The notes under the pieces are model-generated. The model searched no databases and was not told the DNA's origin. It saw only the letters and a list, made by a program, of their open reading frames with translations. The position numbers and the translations under genes were made by a program. This document shows positions 42,737 to 54,119 of a stretch of 64,000 nt of DNA, piece by piece. This DNA comes from Fictibacillus nanhaiensis (GTDB lineage Bacteria > Bacillota > Bacilli > Bacillales > Fictibacillaceae). Location: assembly GCF_019801215.1 (NCBI RefSeq), contig NZ_JAHVJO010000001.1, forward strand, positions 1,116,001 through 1,180,000. Direction: 5' to 3'. Within the stretch, counting starts at the first letter, position 1. The number at the start of each line of letters is the position of its first letter.

Positions 42737-44089
42737 TTATTTAAGTTTATGCACGGAGTTGATAAACATGTCCCCTCTTTGTTCAAAAGTCTTATATTGA
42801 TCCCAGCTTGCACATGCAGGAGAAAGCAATATGACGTCACTTTTTTTCGAAAGACCGAATGCCAAGGGAACAGCCTCTTCCACATTATCAGCACGTTTGA
42901 TCGTTTCTATTCCTGCCTGTTTTCCGGCTTCAGCCATTTTATCTGCCGTTTGACCAAATGTCACAAGCACTTTCACATTTTTCAATGATGGAATGAGATC
43001 ATCAAAAGAATTACCTCTGTCAAGTCCCCCTGCTAAAAGGATTACTGGATTCGGAAATGCTGAAATTGCTGCTTTTGTAGCTAAAATATTCGTTGCTTTG
43101 GAATCATTATAAAACCGTCTGCCTTCTACATCTCCCACATATTGAAGCCTATGTGTTACTCCAGCAAATGTCGTCAACACTTTTTGAATCTGCTCCACAC
43201 TAGCTCCTGCAAGCAATGAAGCAGATATCGCCGCCATAATATTTGATAGATTATGTTCACCTGGCAGTACAATATCTTTTAGGTTAATAATCTTCTTTTG
43301 TTGGAAAAACAATGCACCATCTTGTATGTAAGAACCTTCTACAACCTTATTTTTTACAGAAAACGGGACATGCATTGCTTTGGAATGCTTTAGAAGTTCT
43401 ACTACGTTTTCGTCATCTCTGTTGTAAATCACATAGTCATCTTGATTCTGATTTTCTGTAATCTTAGCCTTCGCTTTTCCATATTCGTCTAGTGATCCAT
43501 GGTAATCTAAATGGGCTTCAAATAGATTCAGAAAGACGGAGATCTGCGGTTTGAATCTTTCCGTACCCATAAGCTGAAAACTGGATAGCTCCGCAACTAA
43601 AATATCGCGAGGAGTCGATTGGGCAGCAACCTCAGAGAAGACTGTTCCAATATTACCTGCAACGATTGGGTTTTTTTCACTATTCTTTAGCATTTCGCCG
43701 ATTAGTGTCGTAGTGGTCGTCTTCCCGTTTGATCCTGTAATCGCGATAATCGAAGCTTCTGCAATCAATCCTGCAATCTCCACTTCTGTATAAACAGGAA
43801 GACCTCGTTTTATCGCTTCTTCGATTAAAGGATTATGATAAGGAATTCCAGGATTTTTCACTAAAAAATCAAGCTGGTTGTCAAGGAGGCTTAAAGGATG
43901 GCCGCCGCATTCCACTCTAATTCCTAATTTCTCAAGCTGTTCTGCTTCAAGATTTCCTTCTCTTTTGTCTCGATCATTAACAATAACATTCGCTCCAAAT
44001 GAATGAAGCAGTTTTGCTGCCGCAAAACCGCTTTTGGCTAATCCAACAATTAAAATATTTTTATCTTGAAAAAAATGTGTATTTTTCAT
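42737..44089 (-). CDS. murD: UDP-N-acetylmuramoylalanine-D-glutamate ligase
   Basis: Adds D-Glu to the Mur precursor. 450 residues; N-terminal Rossmann domain (NILIVGLAKSGFAAAK), ATP loop [14 protein letters not shown] (about 117-130), central ligase residues (NLFEAHLDYHG) and the C-terminal domain (GGLDRGNSFDDL). It directly follows the mraY stop codon. Confidence 0.96.
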   Translation of the reverse strand: MKNTHFFQDKNILIVGLAKSGFAAAKLLHSFGANVIVNDRDKREGNLEAEQLEKLGIRVECGGHPLSLLDNQLDFLVKNPGIPYHNPLIEEAIKRGLPVYTEVEIAGLIAEASIIAITGSNGKTTTTTLIGEMLKNSEKNPIVAGNIGTVFSEVAAQSTPRDILVAELSSFQLMGTERFKPQISVFLNLFEAHLDYHGSLDEYGKAKAKITENQNQDDYVIYNRDDENVVELLKHSKAMHVPFSVKNKVVEGSYIQDGALFFQQKKIINLKDIVLPGEHNLSNIMAAISASLLAGASVEQIQKVLTTFAGVTHRLQYVGDVEGRRFYNDSKATNILATKAAISAFPNPVILLAGGLDRGNSFDDLIPSLKNVKVLVTFGQTADKMAEAGKQAGIETIKRADNVEEAVPLAFGLSKKSDVILLSPACASWDQYKTFEQRGDMFINSVHKLK

Positions 44090-45064
44090 TTAAACCCACA
44101 CCTCTAAATAAATTCCTAATGCTGCAAAAATTAGTCCCACCAACCAGAACGTTACGACGATACGCCATTCACTCCAACCAGACAATTCATAATGGTGATG
44201 CAGGGGACTCATTTTGAATACTCTTTTTCCTGTAAGCTTGAATGAAGCTACTTGTAACATTACGGAAATGGTTTCAATTACGAAAACTCCCCCGATGATT
44301 ACAAGCAAGATTTCCATTTTTGTTAATATCGCTACAGCACTTATCGCTCCCCCGAGTGCTAAAGAACCTGTGTCACCCATGAACACTTTAGCTGGATGTG
44401 CGTTAAATACTAAGAATCCTAACACAGCACCTACAACTGCTACACAAAAGATGGCTGCTTCAAATTGAAGCATTGTAGAAGATAGAACTGCAAACGCACC
44501 AAATGCGATGGCAGCAGTTCCTGCCAACAAACCATCTAATCCATCTGTCAGGTTTACGGCGTTAGAAGCTCCAATCAACATAAATACGACTAAAATAGGA
44601 TAAAACCAACCAAGATCGATTGACCAGTCAGTTCCTGGAACTGAGATCTCAGTTGAAAAATCCATCGTTTTAAGTCCAATGTAAAAAATAGCTGCAATGA
44701 TTAGCTGACCAATCAGTTTCTGTTTAGAAGTTAAACCAAGATTTCTTTTCTTTACCACTTTAATAAAATCATCTAAAAATCCTAAAAGTCCATACCCTAA
44801 TGTTACAAGCAGCAACAGATGCGTTTCCACCGTTACCGTAAAAAATTTTGCTGTCATAGCATACGTAGCAACAAGAAGAGCAAGTACAATAACGATACCA
44901 CCCATCGTTGGTGTTCCTTGCTTCTTTTGATGTGATTTCGGACCTTCGTCACGAATGCTCTGACCAAATTTCAATCTTCTTAAGAACGGAATAAAGAAGG
45001 GTGAGCTCAATACTGCTATTAAAAAAGATGCAATTAATGTAAAAAGTAAAACTTGCTCAATCAT
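44090..45064 (-). CDS. mraY: Phospho-MurNAc-pentapeptide transferase
   Basis: Integral membrane enzyme that makes lipid I on undecaprenyl phosphate. The 324-residue product has about ten membrane segments and the family motifs [35 protein letters not shown] and the [11 protein letters not shown] histidine cluster. It overlaps murF by 4 bp. Confidence 0.97.
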   Translation of the reverse strand: MIEQVLLFTLIASFLIAVLSSPFFIPFLRRLKFGQSIRDEGPKSHQKKQGTPTMGGIVIVLALLVATYAMTAKFFTVTVETHLLLLVTLGYGLLGFLDDFIKVVKKRNLGLTSKQKLIGQLIIAAIFYIGLKTMDFSTEISVPGTDWSIDLGWFYPILVVFMLIGASNAVNLTDGLDGLLAGTAAIAFGAFAVLSSTMLQFEAAIFCVAVVGAVLGFLVFNAHPAKVFMGDTGSLALGGAISAVAILTKMEILLVIIGGVFVIETISVMLQVASFKLTGKRVFKMSPLHHHYELSGWSEWRIVVTFWLVGLIFAALGIYLEVWV

Positions 45065-46443
45065 TTTTTCGACTCCTGTTCTTCTTCTAAAAATGTAGAA
45101 ATAAGGGTTTCAAGTACCATCCCCCTAGATGCTTTGAAAAGAATCGCCGTGTCCTTCGATAACAAATTTTGAATAGGAAGAACCGCTTCTTCTTTTGTAA
45201 GACATTCGATGACTTCAAGGTTTTTCGTTTTTCGCTTCTTTAATTCATCTGCAATCCAAGCACCTTTTTGTCCGATTGTAATTACGTTGTTAATAGAAGA
45301 ATCAACGTGTTCGGCAATTTTTCTATGCATCTCTTCTTCACTAGGTCCAAGCTCATACATATCTCCCAATACGGCAACTTTTGTTGTAAAGTCCTTCAGT
45401 TCGCTAAGTGTTGAAAGAGCTGCGATCATACTTGTGGGGCTCGCATTATACGCATCGTTTATAAGAAGTGTATCTTTCTTCCCCTTTTGCATCTCAAGTC
45501 TCATCGAAGTGACTTTAAGTTTTTCGAGTCCGTCTATAATTTTGTTATCTTCTATATTCAAATAATGCCCAACAGCTATCGCATATGCCGCATTTTTTAT
45601 ATTGTGACGGCCAAGCATCGGTATACGGTAATGAGTTGTTCCTTCTTCCAAAGTAAAAGATACACCTCTTGTATCTGTTTGAAGATTGGACAACTTTAAC
45701 GTAGAAGTATCTCCAAAGCCAACTTTTAAAACATTTTCACCCTTGACATGGGATAGGAGTGGCTCATCTCCATCAATGATGAGCAGACCGCCTTGCTTCA
45801 GTCCGTCAGCAATCTCAAGCTTTGCTTTTGCGATACCTTCACGACTGCCTAATTGTTCAAGGTGACTTTCGCCAATATTCGTAACTACCGCAGCATCTGG
45901 TTCAGCGAGTTTACTCAAAAGTGAAATCTCATGAAAGTTGCTCATGCCCATTTCAAGGATTAAAACTTCTGTCGTTTCTTCCATTGCTAGAATAGTAAGC
46001 GGTAAACCGATATGATTGTTATAATTACCTTGTGTTTTAAACGTTTTGAAAGTCGTGGATGACACGCTTTCAATCATATCCTTTGTTGTTGTTTTCCCGT
46101 TGCTGCCAGTTACAGCAACAACAATCGGGTTTATCTTTTTTAAATAATATTTTGAAATCTTTTGTAAAAATTCAACAGTCTCTGAAGTATATAGAACAGG
46201 AAAATCTTCAGGCAACCCATCAGGAAGCTCTCTTCCTTCCTGCCAAACTGTTGCTATGCATCCCTGTTTGATTGCATCCAACAAGAAATCATGTCCATCA
46301 AAACGCTCTCCCACAATCGGCAAGTACAGAGCATTTTCAGTTCTTTGTCTCGTGTCTTTAGATACACCCTCGATAATAAGGCTTTCTTGTTTTCCAGATG
46401 TGTAACTAGCTAAAGTAACAAGTTCTTTTATATCCAATTTCAT
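45061..46443 (-). CDS. murF: UDP-MurNAc-tripeptide-D-Ala-D-Ala ligase
   Basis: Adds the D-Ala-D-Ala dipeptide. 460 residues with the ATP loop [14 protein letters not shown] (about 112-125), [20 protein letters not shown] and [11 protein letters not shown], the last typical of MurF. In B. subtilis 168 murF lies elsewhere, beside ddl; here it sits inside the dcw cluster between murE and mraY, the arrangement common in other bacteria. It overlaps both neighbours by 4 bp. Confidence 0.95.
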   Translation of the reverse strand: MKLDIKELVTLASYTSGKQESLIIEGVSKDTRQRTENALYLPIVGERFDGHDFLLDAIKQGCIATVWQEGRELPDGLPEDFPVLYTSETVEFLQKISKYYLKKINPIVVAVTGSNGKTTTKDMIESVSSTTFKTFKTQGNYNNHIGLPLTILAMEETTEVLILEMGMSNFHEISLLSKLAEPDAAVVTNIGESHLEQLGSREGIAKAKLEIADGLKQGGLLIIDGDEPLLSHVKGENVLKVGFGDTSTLKLSNLQTDTRGVSFTLEEGTTHYRIPMLGRHNIKNAAYAIAVGHYLNIEDNKIIDGLEKLKVTSMRLEMQKGKKDTLLINDAYNASPTSMIAALSTLSELKDFTTKVAVLGDMYELGPSEEEMHRKIAEHVDSSINNVITIGQKGAWIADELKKRKTKNLEVIECLTKEEAVLPIQNLLSKDTAILFKASRGMVLETLISTFLEEEQESKK

Positions 46444-47906
46444 TTTTTCACCGTCCTAATCGCTTCCCGTGCAACTTCTCTATCATCAAAATCAAATACA
46501 TGATGACCAATAATTTGATATGTTTCATGCCCTTTTCCAGCAATTAAAATGACATCATTTGTATGGGCTTTTTCTATCGCATAGTGGATCGCCTGTTTCC
46601 GGTCTGGAATCGTTACATAATTTGCTTCATCTATGCCTTCTTCCATCTCTTTTAAAATCTGCAGTGGATCCTCAGTGCGTGGATTATCACTTGTAAAGAT
46701 TGCTAAATCAGCTAAATCAGCAGCTATACCAGCCATGAGTGGACGTTTCGTTTTATCCCGATCTCCCCCACATCCAACTATTGCAGTAATCTTTCCTTTC
46801 GAAAACTCTTTTATCGTTCTTAATACATTCTCCAAGCTATCTGGAGTATGTGCATAATCTACAATAACTGTATAATCCTGCCCGGCGATAACAGGCTCAA
46901 ACCTCCCCGGCACACCAGAAATATCTTCAAGAGAAGAAATGATTTGGTCGAGGTCCAACCCTGACAGTAAACAAGTGGATATAGCAGCTAGCACATTATA
47001 CACTGAAAATTTACCAATAAGTTTGAGCGTTACCTTTTTTGTACCTAAAGGTGTTTCAAGGGTAAATGATGTACCATGAGATCCGATCATGATCTCACTG
47101 GCACGAATATCACTTTCATGATCAATTCCGTAAGAAATTACTTGCGCTGAAGTAACTCTTTCAAACATTTTAGAAGCTGGATCATCATTGTTAAGTACGG
47201 CAACTTTTCTATCAGACTTATGGTAAGTATTCCCCATCTGAGAAAACAAAAGACTCTTTGCGTATTGATATTCTTCCATGTTTTTGTGGTAGTCTAAGTG
47301 ATCTTGTGTAAGATTCGTAAATACTGCGATATCAAAATCACAGCCCCAAACTCTCCCTTGATCAAGAGCATGTGAAGATACTTCCATCACGGCTGCATCT
47401 ACTTTTTCTTCCGTCATTCTATGAAATGCATTTTGAAGGAATAAACAATCTGGTGTTGTGTTTGCTACTTTGAAACTTTGGTCTTTAATTTTCATTTCAA
47501 TCGTTCCAATCATACCAGTAGTTTTACCAGCATCACGAAACACTTTTTCAATGATATGTGAAGTTGTGGTTTTTCCGTTCGTACCTGTAATACCAATCAA
47601 ATGCATTTTCTGTGAAGGATGACCATAAAACGCATCTGCCAATACCGCTAGTGCTTTTTTCGAATCCTTAACCTTTATAACAGGAATGTTAACATTTAGA
47701 TCCTTTTCAGCCAAAATAGCAGCTGCTCCATTCTTAGCAACTGTCTCAGCAAAATCATGACCGTCAAAAATATGTCCTTTCATACAAACAAAAAGACAGC
47801 CTTCTCCCGCTTTCCTGGAGTCCATTTCAATGGAGGTAATTTCAGGATTGGCTTCGGTATCCATTTTATAGTTCACTAAATATGTAAGCAGTTCTTTTAA
47901 TTCCAT
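46440..47906 (-). CDS. murE: UDP-MurNAc-L-Ala-D-Glu:meso-DAP ligase
   Basis: Adds meso-diaminopimelate to the precursor. The 488-residue product has the ATP loop [26 protein letters not shown], and DNPRTEDP, the DNPR motif that specifies diaminopimelate over lysine, so the wall is the mDAP type. The open frame runs back to 48122, into the intergenic region; ATG 47906 after AGGAGAGG is the credible start. A terminator separates it from spoVD. Confidence 0.96.
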   Translation of the reverse strand: MELKELLTYLVNYKMDTEANPEITSIEMDSRKAGEGCLFVCMKGHIFDGHDFAETVAKNGAAAILAEKDLNVNIPVIKVKDSKKALAVLADAFYGHPSQKMHLIGITGTNGKTTTSHIIEKVFRDAGKTTGMIGTIEMKIKDQSFKVANTTPDCLFLQNAFHRMTEEKVDAAVMEVSSHALDQGRVWGCDFDIAVFTNLTQDHLDYHKNMEEYQYAKSLLFSQMGNTYHKSDRKVAVLNNDDPASKMFERVTSAQVISYGIDHESDIRASEIMIGSHGTSFTLETPLGTKKVTLKLIGKFSVYNVLAAISTCLLSGLDLDQIISSLEDISGVPGRFEPVIAGQDYTVIVDYAHTPDSLENVLRTIKEFSKGKITAIVGCGGDRDKTKRPLMAGIAADLADLAIFTSDNPRTEDPLQILKEMEEGIDEANYVTIPDRKQAIHYAIEKAHTNDVILIAGKGHETYQIIGHHVFDFDDREVAREAIRTVKK

Positions 47907-47950
47907 AATCCTGACCTCTCCTCTATATCCCTTAACCATTCTCGTTTTAA

Positions 47951-47985
47951 GAAAAATAAGCCAAGGCAAGAATCCGCGCTTGGCT
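47951..47985 (-). terminator. Terminator after spoVD
   Basis: AGCCAAG (47985-47979) and CTTGGCT (47965-47959) form a hairpin with a 13-base loop followed by TATTTTTCTT on the minus strand, just past the spoVD stop. It insulates murE from the sporulation gene. Confidence 0.75.
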
Positions 47986-48003
47986 ATGTGTACATTCTTT
48001 ATT

Positions 48004-49938
48004 TTAATCTTCCACTTCTTTTTTGTCACCCAAAAATAAACGTATCGTTTTGCCTGCCTGTAGCTTAACACCTGCTTGCGGGGCTTGCTGGACAATATAT
48101 TCCCCTTTACCAGATGTATCAATCTTCAAGTTATATAAAAGATTGGATAGCTCTTTTGTTTTTTTTCCGACTAAATTTGGAACGATTACTTCTGGTGCGT
48201 CGAGCCATGTTTTTTCTTTTTCAATCTGGCCTTTTTGTTTTTCTACACCCATTGCAGAAAGACTATCCTCTATAATATTGCCTACAATTGGCGCGGCTAC
48301 TATTCCACCGAACTGCAATGTTTCTTTCGGATTATCGATAGCTACATACACGACGATTTCTGGATTGTTGGCTGGAGCCATTCCAATAAAGGAAACGATA
48401 TGATTATTTTTTAAATAGACGCCGCCTTCCGCTTTTTGGGCGGTACCTGTTTTTCCTCCCACTCGATAACCATCTACAAAAGCATTCTTCCCTGTACCTT
48501 GAGCAACTACACTTTCTAATGCTCTTCTTACTTGCTTTGATGTTTCCTCTGATATAACTCTTCTTTTTAATTTTGGTGTTTGTTTACTTACCACTTTCCC
48601 CGTAACAGGATCTACTAATTCTTTAGCTATATAAGGTTCGTATAGATACCCCCCATTTACGGCCGCAGAAACTGCTGCAACTTGCTGGATAGGTGTAACC
48701 GATACCCCTTGCCCGAACGCTGTTGTTGCCAACTCTAAAGGACCCACTCGATCGAGCGAAAACAATATCCCTCTTCCTTCACCTGCTAAGTCGACTCCTG
48801 TTTTTTCGCCAAAACCAAAATCTTTAATATACGAAAAAAGTTTATCTTTTCCTAATCGCTGTCCTAAAATGACAAAACCAGGGTTACAGGAATTTTGTAC
48901 TCCTTCTAAAAAGGACTGGCTCCCATGACCTCCCGCTTTCCAGCATTTCAACTTTCTTCCTGCGACTTCAATCGAACCTGGGTCATGAAAATGATCGTTC
49001 TCAAGATCAACTTTACCTTCTTCAAGTGCGGCAGCAAGCGTGATGATCTTGAAGGTAGATCCTGGCTCATATTGCGCCCAAACTGGCAAGTTGCGATTGT
49101 ATACCTCTGGAGCTACGCGCTTGTATTCTTCAGGATCAAAATCAGGTCTTGAACTCATGCCTAATATTTCACCTGTATTCGGATTCATTGCAATGGCAAT
49201 TGCTCCATCAGCATTGTAGGTAGCCTGAGCAATATCGAGTTCTCGTTCAATGATCGTTTGTACTCTTGCATCAGTGGTAAGACGCAAATCGTAGCCGTCT
49301 TTCGGTTTTTCATATTTATCAGATAATGAAGGCATCCTTCTTCCTCGTGCATCTGAGAAAAAAGAAACATGTCCTTTTTTTCCGTTTAATTGATCATCAT
49401 AATAAAGCTCAAGTCCTGTTAACCCTTGGCTGTCTATCCCTGCAAAGCCTAACACATGTGAAAGATAAGAACCAAATGGGTAATGCCGCTTACTATCTTC
49501 TGCTACAAAAACACCAGGAAGATTTAATGATTCTACTTCTTTCGCTTTGTAGTTTGTGATCTTTCTGCCGCCATTATCGATTCGAACAATCGATTCTTTT
49601 TTTGTAATCCTCTTATACACTTCCGTTTTCGAAATATTCAACACGGCAGCGAGTTTTTCAGCTGTTTCATCTGCTTCTTTCACTTGTCGTGGTACAACAA
49701 AAACGGTAGGAGCACTAATGTTTGTTGCGAGTACAACATCATTGCGGTCTACAATCTTACCTCTTTTAGGTTCGAAAGGAATATTACGGCTCCATGAATC
49801 AAGTGCTTGATCTGTAAGCATGTTTCCTAATACAAATTGAACGTAGCCAAGCCGAACAGATATGACGAAAAAGAAGGCTAGTCCAAATACAAGAACTAAA
49901 ATTAAGCGCCTGCGTACTGTTACATTTGAAACTCGCAC
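48004..49938 (-). CDS. spoVD: Sporulation penicillin-binding protein SpoVD
   Basis: Class B transpeptidase for spore cortex, partner of SpoVE. The 644-residue product has an N-terminal membrane anchor (about 10-30), a dimerisation domain, active-site Ser294 in EPGSTFK, the SCN motif (QNSCNPGFV), KTGTAQ, and a single C-terminal PASTA domain (about 580-640). The frame extends to 50001; GTG 49938, eight bases after GGGAGG, gives MRVSNVTV, the B. subtilis start. A possible sigma-E promoter lies upstream. Confidence 0.95.
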   Translation of the reverse strand: MRVSNVTVRRRLILVLVFGLAFFFVISVRLGYVQFVLGNMLTDQALDSWSRNIPFEPKRGKIVDRNDVVLATNISAPTVFVVPRQVKEADETAEKLAAVLNISKTEVYKRITKKESIVRIDNGGRKITNYKAKEVESLNLPGVFVAEDSKRHYPFGSYLSHVLGFAGIDSQGLTGLELYYDDQLNGKKGHVSFFSDARGRRMPSLSDKYEKPKDGYDLRLTTDARVQTIIERELDIAQATYNADGAIAIAMNPNTGEILGMSSRPDFDPEEYKRVAPEVYNRNLPVWAQYEPGSTFKIITLAAALEEGKVDLENDHFHDPGSIEVAGRKLKCWKAGGHGSQSFLEGVQNSCNPGFVILGQRLGKDKLFSYIKDFGFGEKTGVDLAGEGRGILFSLDRVGPLELATTAFGQGVSVTPIQQVAAVSAAVNGGYLYEPYIAKELVDPVTGKVVSKQTPKLKRRVISEETSKQVRRALESVVAQGTGKNAFVDGYRVGGKTGTAQKAEGGVYLKNNHIVSFIGMAPANNPEIVVYVAIDNPKETLQFGGIVAAPIVGNIIEDSLSAMGVEKQKGQIEKEKTWLDAPEVIVPNLVGKKTKELSNLLYNLKIDTSGKGEYIVQQAPQAGVKLQAGKTIRLFLGDKKEVED

Positions 49939-49953
49939 ACAAAATACCTCCCC

Positions 49954-49978
49954 TGTATGGTTCGTTTCAAATATATGC
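49954..49978 (-). promoter_or_regulatory. Possible sigma-E promoter for spoVD
   Basis: GCATAT (49978-49973), a 13-bp spacer and CATACA (49959-49954), a fair fit to the mother-cell sigma-E pattern (ATAT then CATACANT about 14 bp apart), in the 74-bp pbpB-spoVD gap. Confidence 0.45.
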
Positions 49979-50012
49979 TTGTACACAAGCGCATAGAACA
50001 TATAGCCCGTAC

Positions 50013-52208
50013 TTAGTCTGTTACCGTTCGTTCTTCTTCATTTTGCTGTTCTTCTTCCTCATTTGCATCAGGGTTAGGCTCGGTCTCTTTTGGAGGATCA
50101 AGCTGTACAACAAGGAAATCGCCTTTTTTTACCGGATTTCCTGCTTTAATACTTTGTTTCACGGCAAAGCCGCTGCCTGTGATCGTTTCTTTTAAACCGA
50201 TGAGCTTACTGATTCGTAAAATGTCCATATATGACCAATCTTTCATATCTGGCATCTTCATATCACCAGACGTTTGGAGGATGACACGTTCTCCTTTAAT
50301 TACATATGCACCTTCATAAGGTTCTTGCTTAATAATTTTATCATCAGAACCAATTACAGACACATGCATACCTAACTTTTCTAGTTCGGATTTTACTTGT
50401 TTAACAGATTGGCCCGTGTAATCGGGCAATTCACTACCGTATGATTTATGGGTTGTCGCTTTACTAGAATTGTCTTTCGCTTCAGGCTGGATATTCAAAT
50501 ATTGAAGACTGCTTTTCATAACACTTGTAAAAATGTTTGCAACTGGTGTATAACCCATCTCCGGATACTCGATCTTCGGGCGTTCTACTGCTACATAGAC
50601 AAGTAATTTCGGGTCATCTTTAGGGGCCATTCCTAAAAAGGAAAAAACATTTTCTCCCCATCCAGAAATATATTTTCCATCTTTTCCAGGAATCTGGGCT
50701 GTACCAGTCTTGCCTGCTACACGATAACCATCAATCATATATGGTTTTCCTGTTCCATCGGTCACAACCGTTTCTAGAATATCTCTAACCTGTTTGGCAG
50801 TTGCTTCAGATATCGGTTTACCTGCCACTTTAGGTTCACGAGTGAGAACCGTCTTCTTCGTCTCAGGGTCAATAATTTTATTAATCACATACGGCTGCAT
50901 CATCGTACCTCCGTTTGCGATTGCTGTTGCGGCTTGGATCTGCTGAATTGGCGTTATTGTTGATCCTTGTCCAAAAGCAGTCGTTACTTTTTCAATCTCA
51001 TAGTTATATAAAATAGAACCGTTTTTCTCATTCGGTATATCAACGTTCGTTTTTTGGTCTAATCCAAATTTTGAAATATAGTTTCTAAATCTTTCATATC
51101 CTAGTTTTTCACGTACGAGCTTTGAAAAAGCAACGTTTGAAGAATTTTGTACTCCTACATCATAAGAAATTGTTCCCCAGCCTTTACGGTTATGGTCATA
51201 GATAGGCCTTCCAATATTAGGGAGTTTATAAGAACCACTTTGAAATTGTTCGTTGCCGTTATATACACCTTCTTCTATCGCTGCTGCTAACGTGAAGATT
51301 TTCATCGTAGATCCAGGCTCAAAAGGATAAGAGACAGCAAAATTCGTATAGTTATCAATCTCTTTTTTATTCGGATTAAACGTAGGATAGCTGCTCATCC
51401 CCAATATTCTTCCTGTTTTCGGATCTGCCACGATAGCTGTCATCTTCTCAGGCTCAAATTCTTTTGCCGCTTCACCCATCGCTTCATCTAAATAAAGCTG
51501 TATTTTTTCGTCAAGGGTCAAATAGATATCTTGACCATGCTTTGGCGGTTTAATAGATTCCTTGTTTGAGGGGATCGCACGGCTGAAGGCATCTCCAAGA
51601 AAGGTAATCTTGCCATCTTTCTCTTTTAGGTATTTGTCTAAAGATTTCTCAAGCCCCATTAAACCTGACTGAACACCTTCTTCTCCATTACCTGTGTAGC
51701 CTATGACATGAGAAGCAAACGTTTGATTGGGGTAATAACGTCTTGATTCTCTAATAAAATCAATTCCTGGAATCTTTAAATCTTCAATCTGTTCTTTTTT
51801 TCTGTATGATACTTTTCTACCCGCAGGCAGTTCCACTTGAAATCGACCTTCTTTGCTTAACAGTTCCACAAGTTCCTCTTTGTCTGCATCCAAAATCTTT
51901 GCCAGTTTTTCTGCTGCCTTCTCAGGGTCCTTTATGTGGTTCGGATAATCTTTGTCCAATATGGCAATGACGCTATACGAAGGGATATCTTGCGCAACTA
52001 CCTCACCATTCCTATCAAACATCGTACCTCTTTTTGCATCAAGCACATCACTTTTTAACCATTTTCTTTTTCCATATTCAATTAAATCTACACCTTCAGC
52101 AGACTGAGAAGATGCAACGAGATAAAACTTGCCCGTCAATATAAAAAAGAGCACGGTAAACGCAACCATAAGAATACCTGCTCCTACATTTTTTCTTTTT
52201 AATTTCAT
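50013..52208 (-). CDS. pbpB: Divisome transpeptidase PBP2B
   Basis: Essential class B penicillin-binding protein for septal peptidoglycan, partner of FtsW, FtsL and DivIB. The 731-residue product has a membrane anchor (about 10-30), active-site Ser300 in EPGSTMK, SSN (VQNSSNVAFS), KTGTAQ, and two C-terminal PASTA domains (about 590-710), ending in an acidic Glu-rich tail. ATG 52208 follows ftsL by 15 bp. Confidence 0.96.
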   Translation of the reverse strand: MKLKRKNVGAGILMVAFTVLFFILTGKFYLVASSQSAEGVDLIEYGKRKWLKSDVLDAKRGTMFDRNGEVVAQDIPSYSVIAILDKDYPNHIKDPEKAAEKLAKILDADKEELVELLSKEGRFQVELPAGRKVSYRKKEQIEDLKIPGIDFIRESRRYYPNQTFASHVIGYTGNGEEGVQSGLMGLEKSLDKYLKEKDGKITFLGDAFSRAIPSNKESIKPPKHGQDIYLTLDEKIQLYLDEAMGEAAKEFEPEKMTAIVADPKTGRILGMSSYPTFNPNKKEIDNYTNFAVSYPFEPGSTMKIFTLAAAIEEGVYNGNEQFQSGSYKLPNIGRPIYDHNRKGWGTISYDVGVQNSSNVAFSKLVREKLGYERFRNYISKFGLDQKTNVDIPNEKNGSILYNYEIEKVTTAFGQGSTITPIQQIQAATAIANGGTMMQPYVINKIIDPETKKTVLTREPKVAGKPISEATAKQVRDILETVVTDGTGKPYMIDGYRVAGKTGTAQIPGKDGKYISGWGENVFSFLGMAPKDDPKLLVYVAVERPKIEYPEMGYTPVANIFTSVMKSSLQYLNIQPEAKDNSSKATTHKSYGSELPDYTGQSVKQVKSELEKLGMHVSVIGSDDKIIKQEPYEGAYVIKGERVILQTSGDMKMPDMKDWSYMDILRISKLIGLKETITGSGFAVKQSIKAGNPVKKGDFLVVQLDPPKETEPNPDANEEEEQQNEEERTVTD

Positions 52209-52223
52209 AACAGCACCTGTTTT

Positions 52224-52577
52224 TTAATCCTGGACCACTTTTACATTCTTATCATCAAAAATAAAGCCTTGTTGCTTTGCGATCTTCATGATGCGTTCTG
52301 GATTGCTTAATTCTGTTACTTGCAGATGATAATCTTCTACAATCTTGGATTCTGAAGAGATTTCTCGTTGAATCGTTTCAATCTTTGCGGTTGCCTGATA
52401 AACAGATGCATAAAGTGAAATGAGCCAAACAAGTCCAGCTACGAGGACGATCCCCATCATTCCCCAAAGAACGACTTCACCTTTTGTAAAAAGTTTACGT
52501 CCGTGCTGTTCAATAGGTCTTGGGTTACTTTGTGTTTGTATTTGTTGTTTATGAACTTGATATGCTAAATTGCTCAA
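52224..52577 (-). CDS. ftsL: Division protein FtsL
   Basis: Bitopic protein of the FtsL/DivIC/DivIB complex that activates septal synthesis. 117 residues with one membrane segment (about 38-58) and an extracellular coiled coil (about 60-95), ending ERIMKIAKQQGF. The frame goes back to 52613, but TTG 52577, nine bases after GGAG, yields MSNLAYQ and the exact B. subtilis length. Confidence 0.93.
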   Translation of the reverse strand: MSNLAYQVHKQQIQTQSNPRPIEQHGRKLFTKGEVVLWGMMGIVLVAGLVWLISLYASVYQATAKIETIQREISSESKIVEDYHLQVTELSNPERIMKIAKQQGFIFDDKNVKVVQD

Positions 52578-52593
52578 AATAATTTTCTCCTCT

Positions 52594-53526
52594 CTATTTC
52601 TGTTTTTCGGCAATTCTTAGTTTCGCAGAACGAGATCGTCTGTTTTCTTCCAGCTCGTTGTCAGTCGGCACTATCGGTTTTCTTGTAATCAGTTTTAATG
52701 TTGGTTTGTATTCTTCTGGAATGATGGGTAAGCCTGGAGGGAGTTCCGGCCCAGTGCTTGCTTGTTTTAGTATATTTTTACACGCGCGATCTTCAAGTGA
52801 GTGAAACGTGATGACTGCAATTCTACCACCAACCTTTAATAGTTCAATGGAGTCTTTTAGTGCATCCTCGAAGGCGTTTAATTCATCATTGACAGCGATC
52901 CGAATAGCTTGAAAGGTTCTTTTTGCAGGATGTCCGCCTGTTCTCCTTGCAGGAGCAGGTATAGCATCCTTTATTATTTCGACAAGTTCACCTGTTGTTT
53001 GAATTTCTTTTTTCTCTCTCGCTGCTTCAATTTTCCTAGCGATCTGTTTAGCGAATTTTTCTTCGCCATAGCGAGAAATAATTCTCATTAAGTCATGAAA
53101 AGACCATTCGTTTACAACTTGCTTTGCTGTAAGCTCACTCGTTTGATCCATTCGCATATCAAGGTCAGCGTCATGCTGATAACTGAATCCTCTGTCTGCT
53201 TCATCCAGTTGTGGTGAAGAGACACCAAGATCGAACAGGATACCATCCACTTCCTCAACACCAAGAGCGTTCAGTTCTTCTTTTATATAGCGAAAATTGC
53301 GGCGGATAATGGTGAACTTACCTTCGTATTCCTTTAATACTTCTTTTGCATTCTGGATTGCTTTGTCATCTTGATCGAATGCATATAAATGGCCTGATCC
53401 CAGTTGGGAAAGTAAAAGAGCGCTATGCCCTGCCCCGCCTAACGTACAATCTACATAAATTCCATCTGGCTTAACGTTTAAGGCATCTACTGATTCTTGT
53501 TTTAATACGGTTATATGGTCAAACAT
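52594..53526 (-). CDS. rsmH: 16S rRNA (cytosine-1402-N4)-methyltransferase
   Basis: SAM enzyme (MraW) that methylates C1402 of 16S rRNA in the P site. The 310-residue product has [11 protein letters not shown] (SAM loop, about 27-37), [27 protein letters not shown] and ITFHSLEDR. It follows mraZ and precedes ftsL, the canonical start of dcw. Confidence 0.97.
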   Translation of the reverse strand: MFDHITVLKQESVDALNVKPDGIYVDCTLGGAGHSALLLSQLGSGHLYAFDQDDKAIQNAKEVLKEYEGKFTIIRRNFRYIKEELNALGVEEVDGILFDLGVSSPQLDEADRGFSYQHDADLDMRMDQTSELTAKQVVNEWSFHDLMRIISRYGEEKFAKQIARKIEAAREKKEIQTTGELVEIIKDAIPAPARRTGGHPAKRTFQAIRIAVNDELNAFEDALKDSIELLKVGGRIAVITFHSLEDRACKNILKQASTGPELPPGLPIIPEEYKPTLKLITRKPIVPTDNELEENRRSRSAKLRIAEKQK

Positions 53527-53558
53527 GGAAAATTCCTTTCTGCTGTAAACTTAAGGGT

Positions 53559-53990
53559 TTATAAATCGAAGTCCATGAGACTTTCTGCGATTTCGCCAAA
53601 AGAGTCTTCTGACTTTGAGAAGTATTCTTCCCATATCGATTTGCTCCAAATCTCAATTCTATTCGACACACCTATGACAACGCAATCCTTTTCTAGTTTT
53701 GCGTAGTCTCTGAGTGGAGATGCAATATTCACTCTTCCCTGTTTATCCAGCTGGCATTCAGCAGCTCCAGAAAAGAAAAATCGGGTAAAAGCCCGGGCGT
53801 CCTTCTTTGTGAATGGTAAGCTCTTAAGTTTATCTTCAATAACCTTCCACTCATCTAAAGGATAGCCGAATACACATTGATCCAACCCACGAGTCAAAAT
53901 AAACTCTGTGCCTAATTCTTCACGAAATTTGGAAGGGATGATCATACGTCCTTTTTCGTCGATGCTGTGCTGATACTCTCCCATGAACAT
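53559..53990 (-). CDS. mraZ: Transcriptional regulator MraZ
   Basis: AbrB-fold ring-forming DNA-binding protein that regulates its own dcw operon. The 143-residue product has two SpoVT/AbrB-like repeats, [21 protein letters not shown] and [14 protein letters not shown] with the DxKGR motifs. Its target repeats are visible directly upstream (54019-54044). Confidence 0.96.
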   Translation of the reverse strand: MFMGEYQHSIDEKGRMIIPSKFREELGTEFILTRGLDQCVFGYPLDEWKVIEDKLKSLPFTKKDARAFTRFFFSGAAECQLDKQGRVNIASPLRDYAKLEKDCVVIGVSNRIEIWSKSIWEEYFSKSEDSFGEIAESLMDFDL

Positions 53991-54018
53991 ATAATCACCC
54001 CACTTTCTCCCCTAAATC

Positions 54019-54054
54019 TACCACATCACTCCACTTTTCACCACTACAAGTATA
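54019..54054 (-). promoter_or_regulatory. mraZ promoter with three MraZ boxes
   Basis: TATACT (54054-54049) is followed on the minus strand by GTGGTG (54044-54039), GTGGAG (54034-54029) and GTGGTA (54024-54019), three MraZ-type hexamers separated by 4 bp so the period is exactly 10 bp. A further GTGGGG lies next to the ribosome binding site. Boxes downstream of -10 suggest autorepression. No good -35 is visible. Confidence 0.82.
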
Positions 54055-54063
54055 ATTCGTTTG

Positions 54064-54096
54064 CAAAAAAAAAAATCCTGCTGTCTCACAGGATTT
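54064..54096 (-). terminator. Terminator after bshC
   Basis: AAATCCTG / CAGGATTT hairpin (54073-54096) with ten or more T on the minus strand, between bshC and the mraZ promoter. Confidence 0.9.
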
Positions 54097-54119
54097 TTTG
54101 AAAAATTATTTAATATCGC

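Noticed and set aside
47907-48122. N-terminal extension of murE
   Set aside because: The region contains the spoVD terminator and lacks an RBS; the family start is at 47906.
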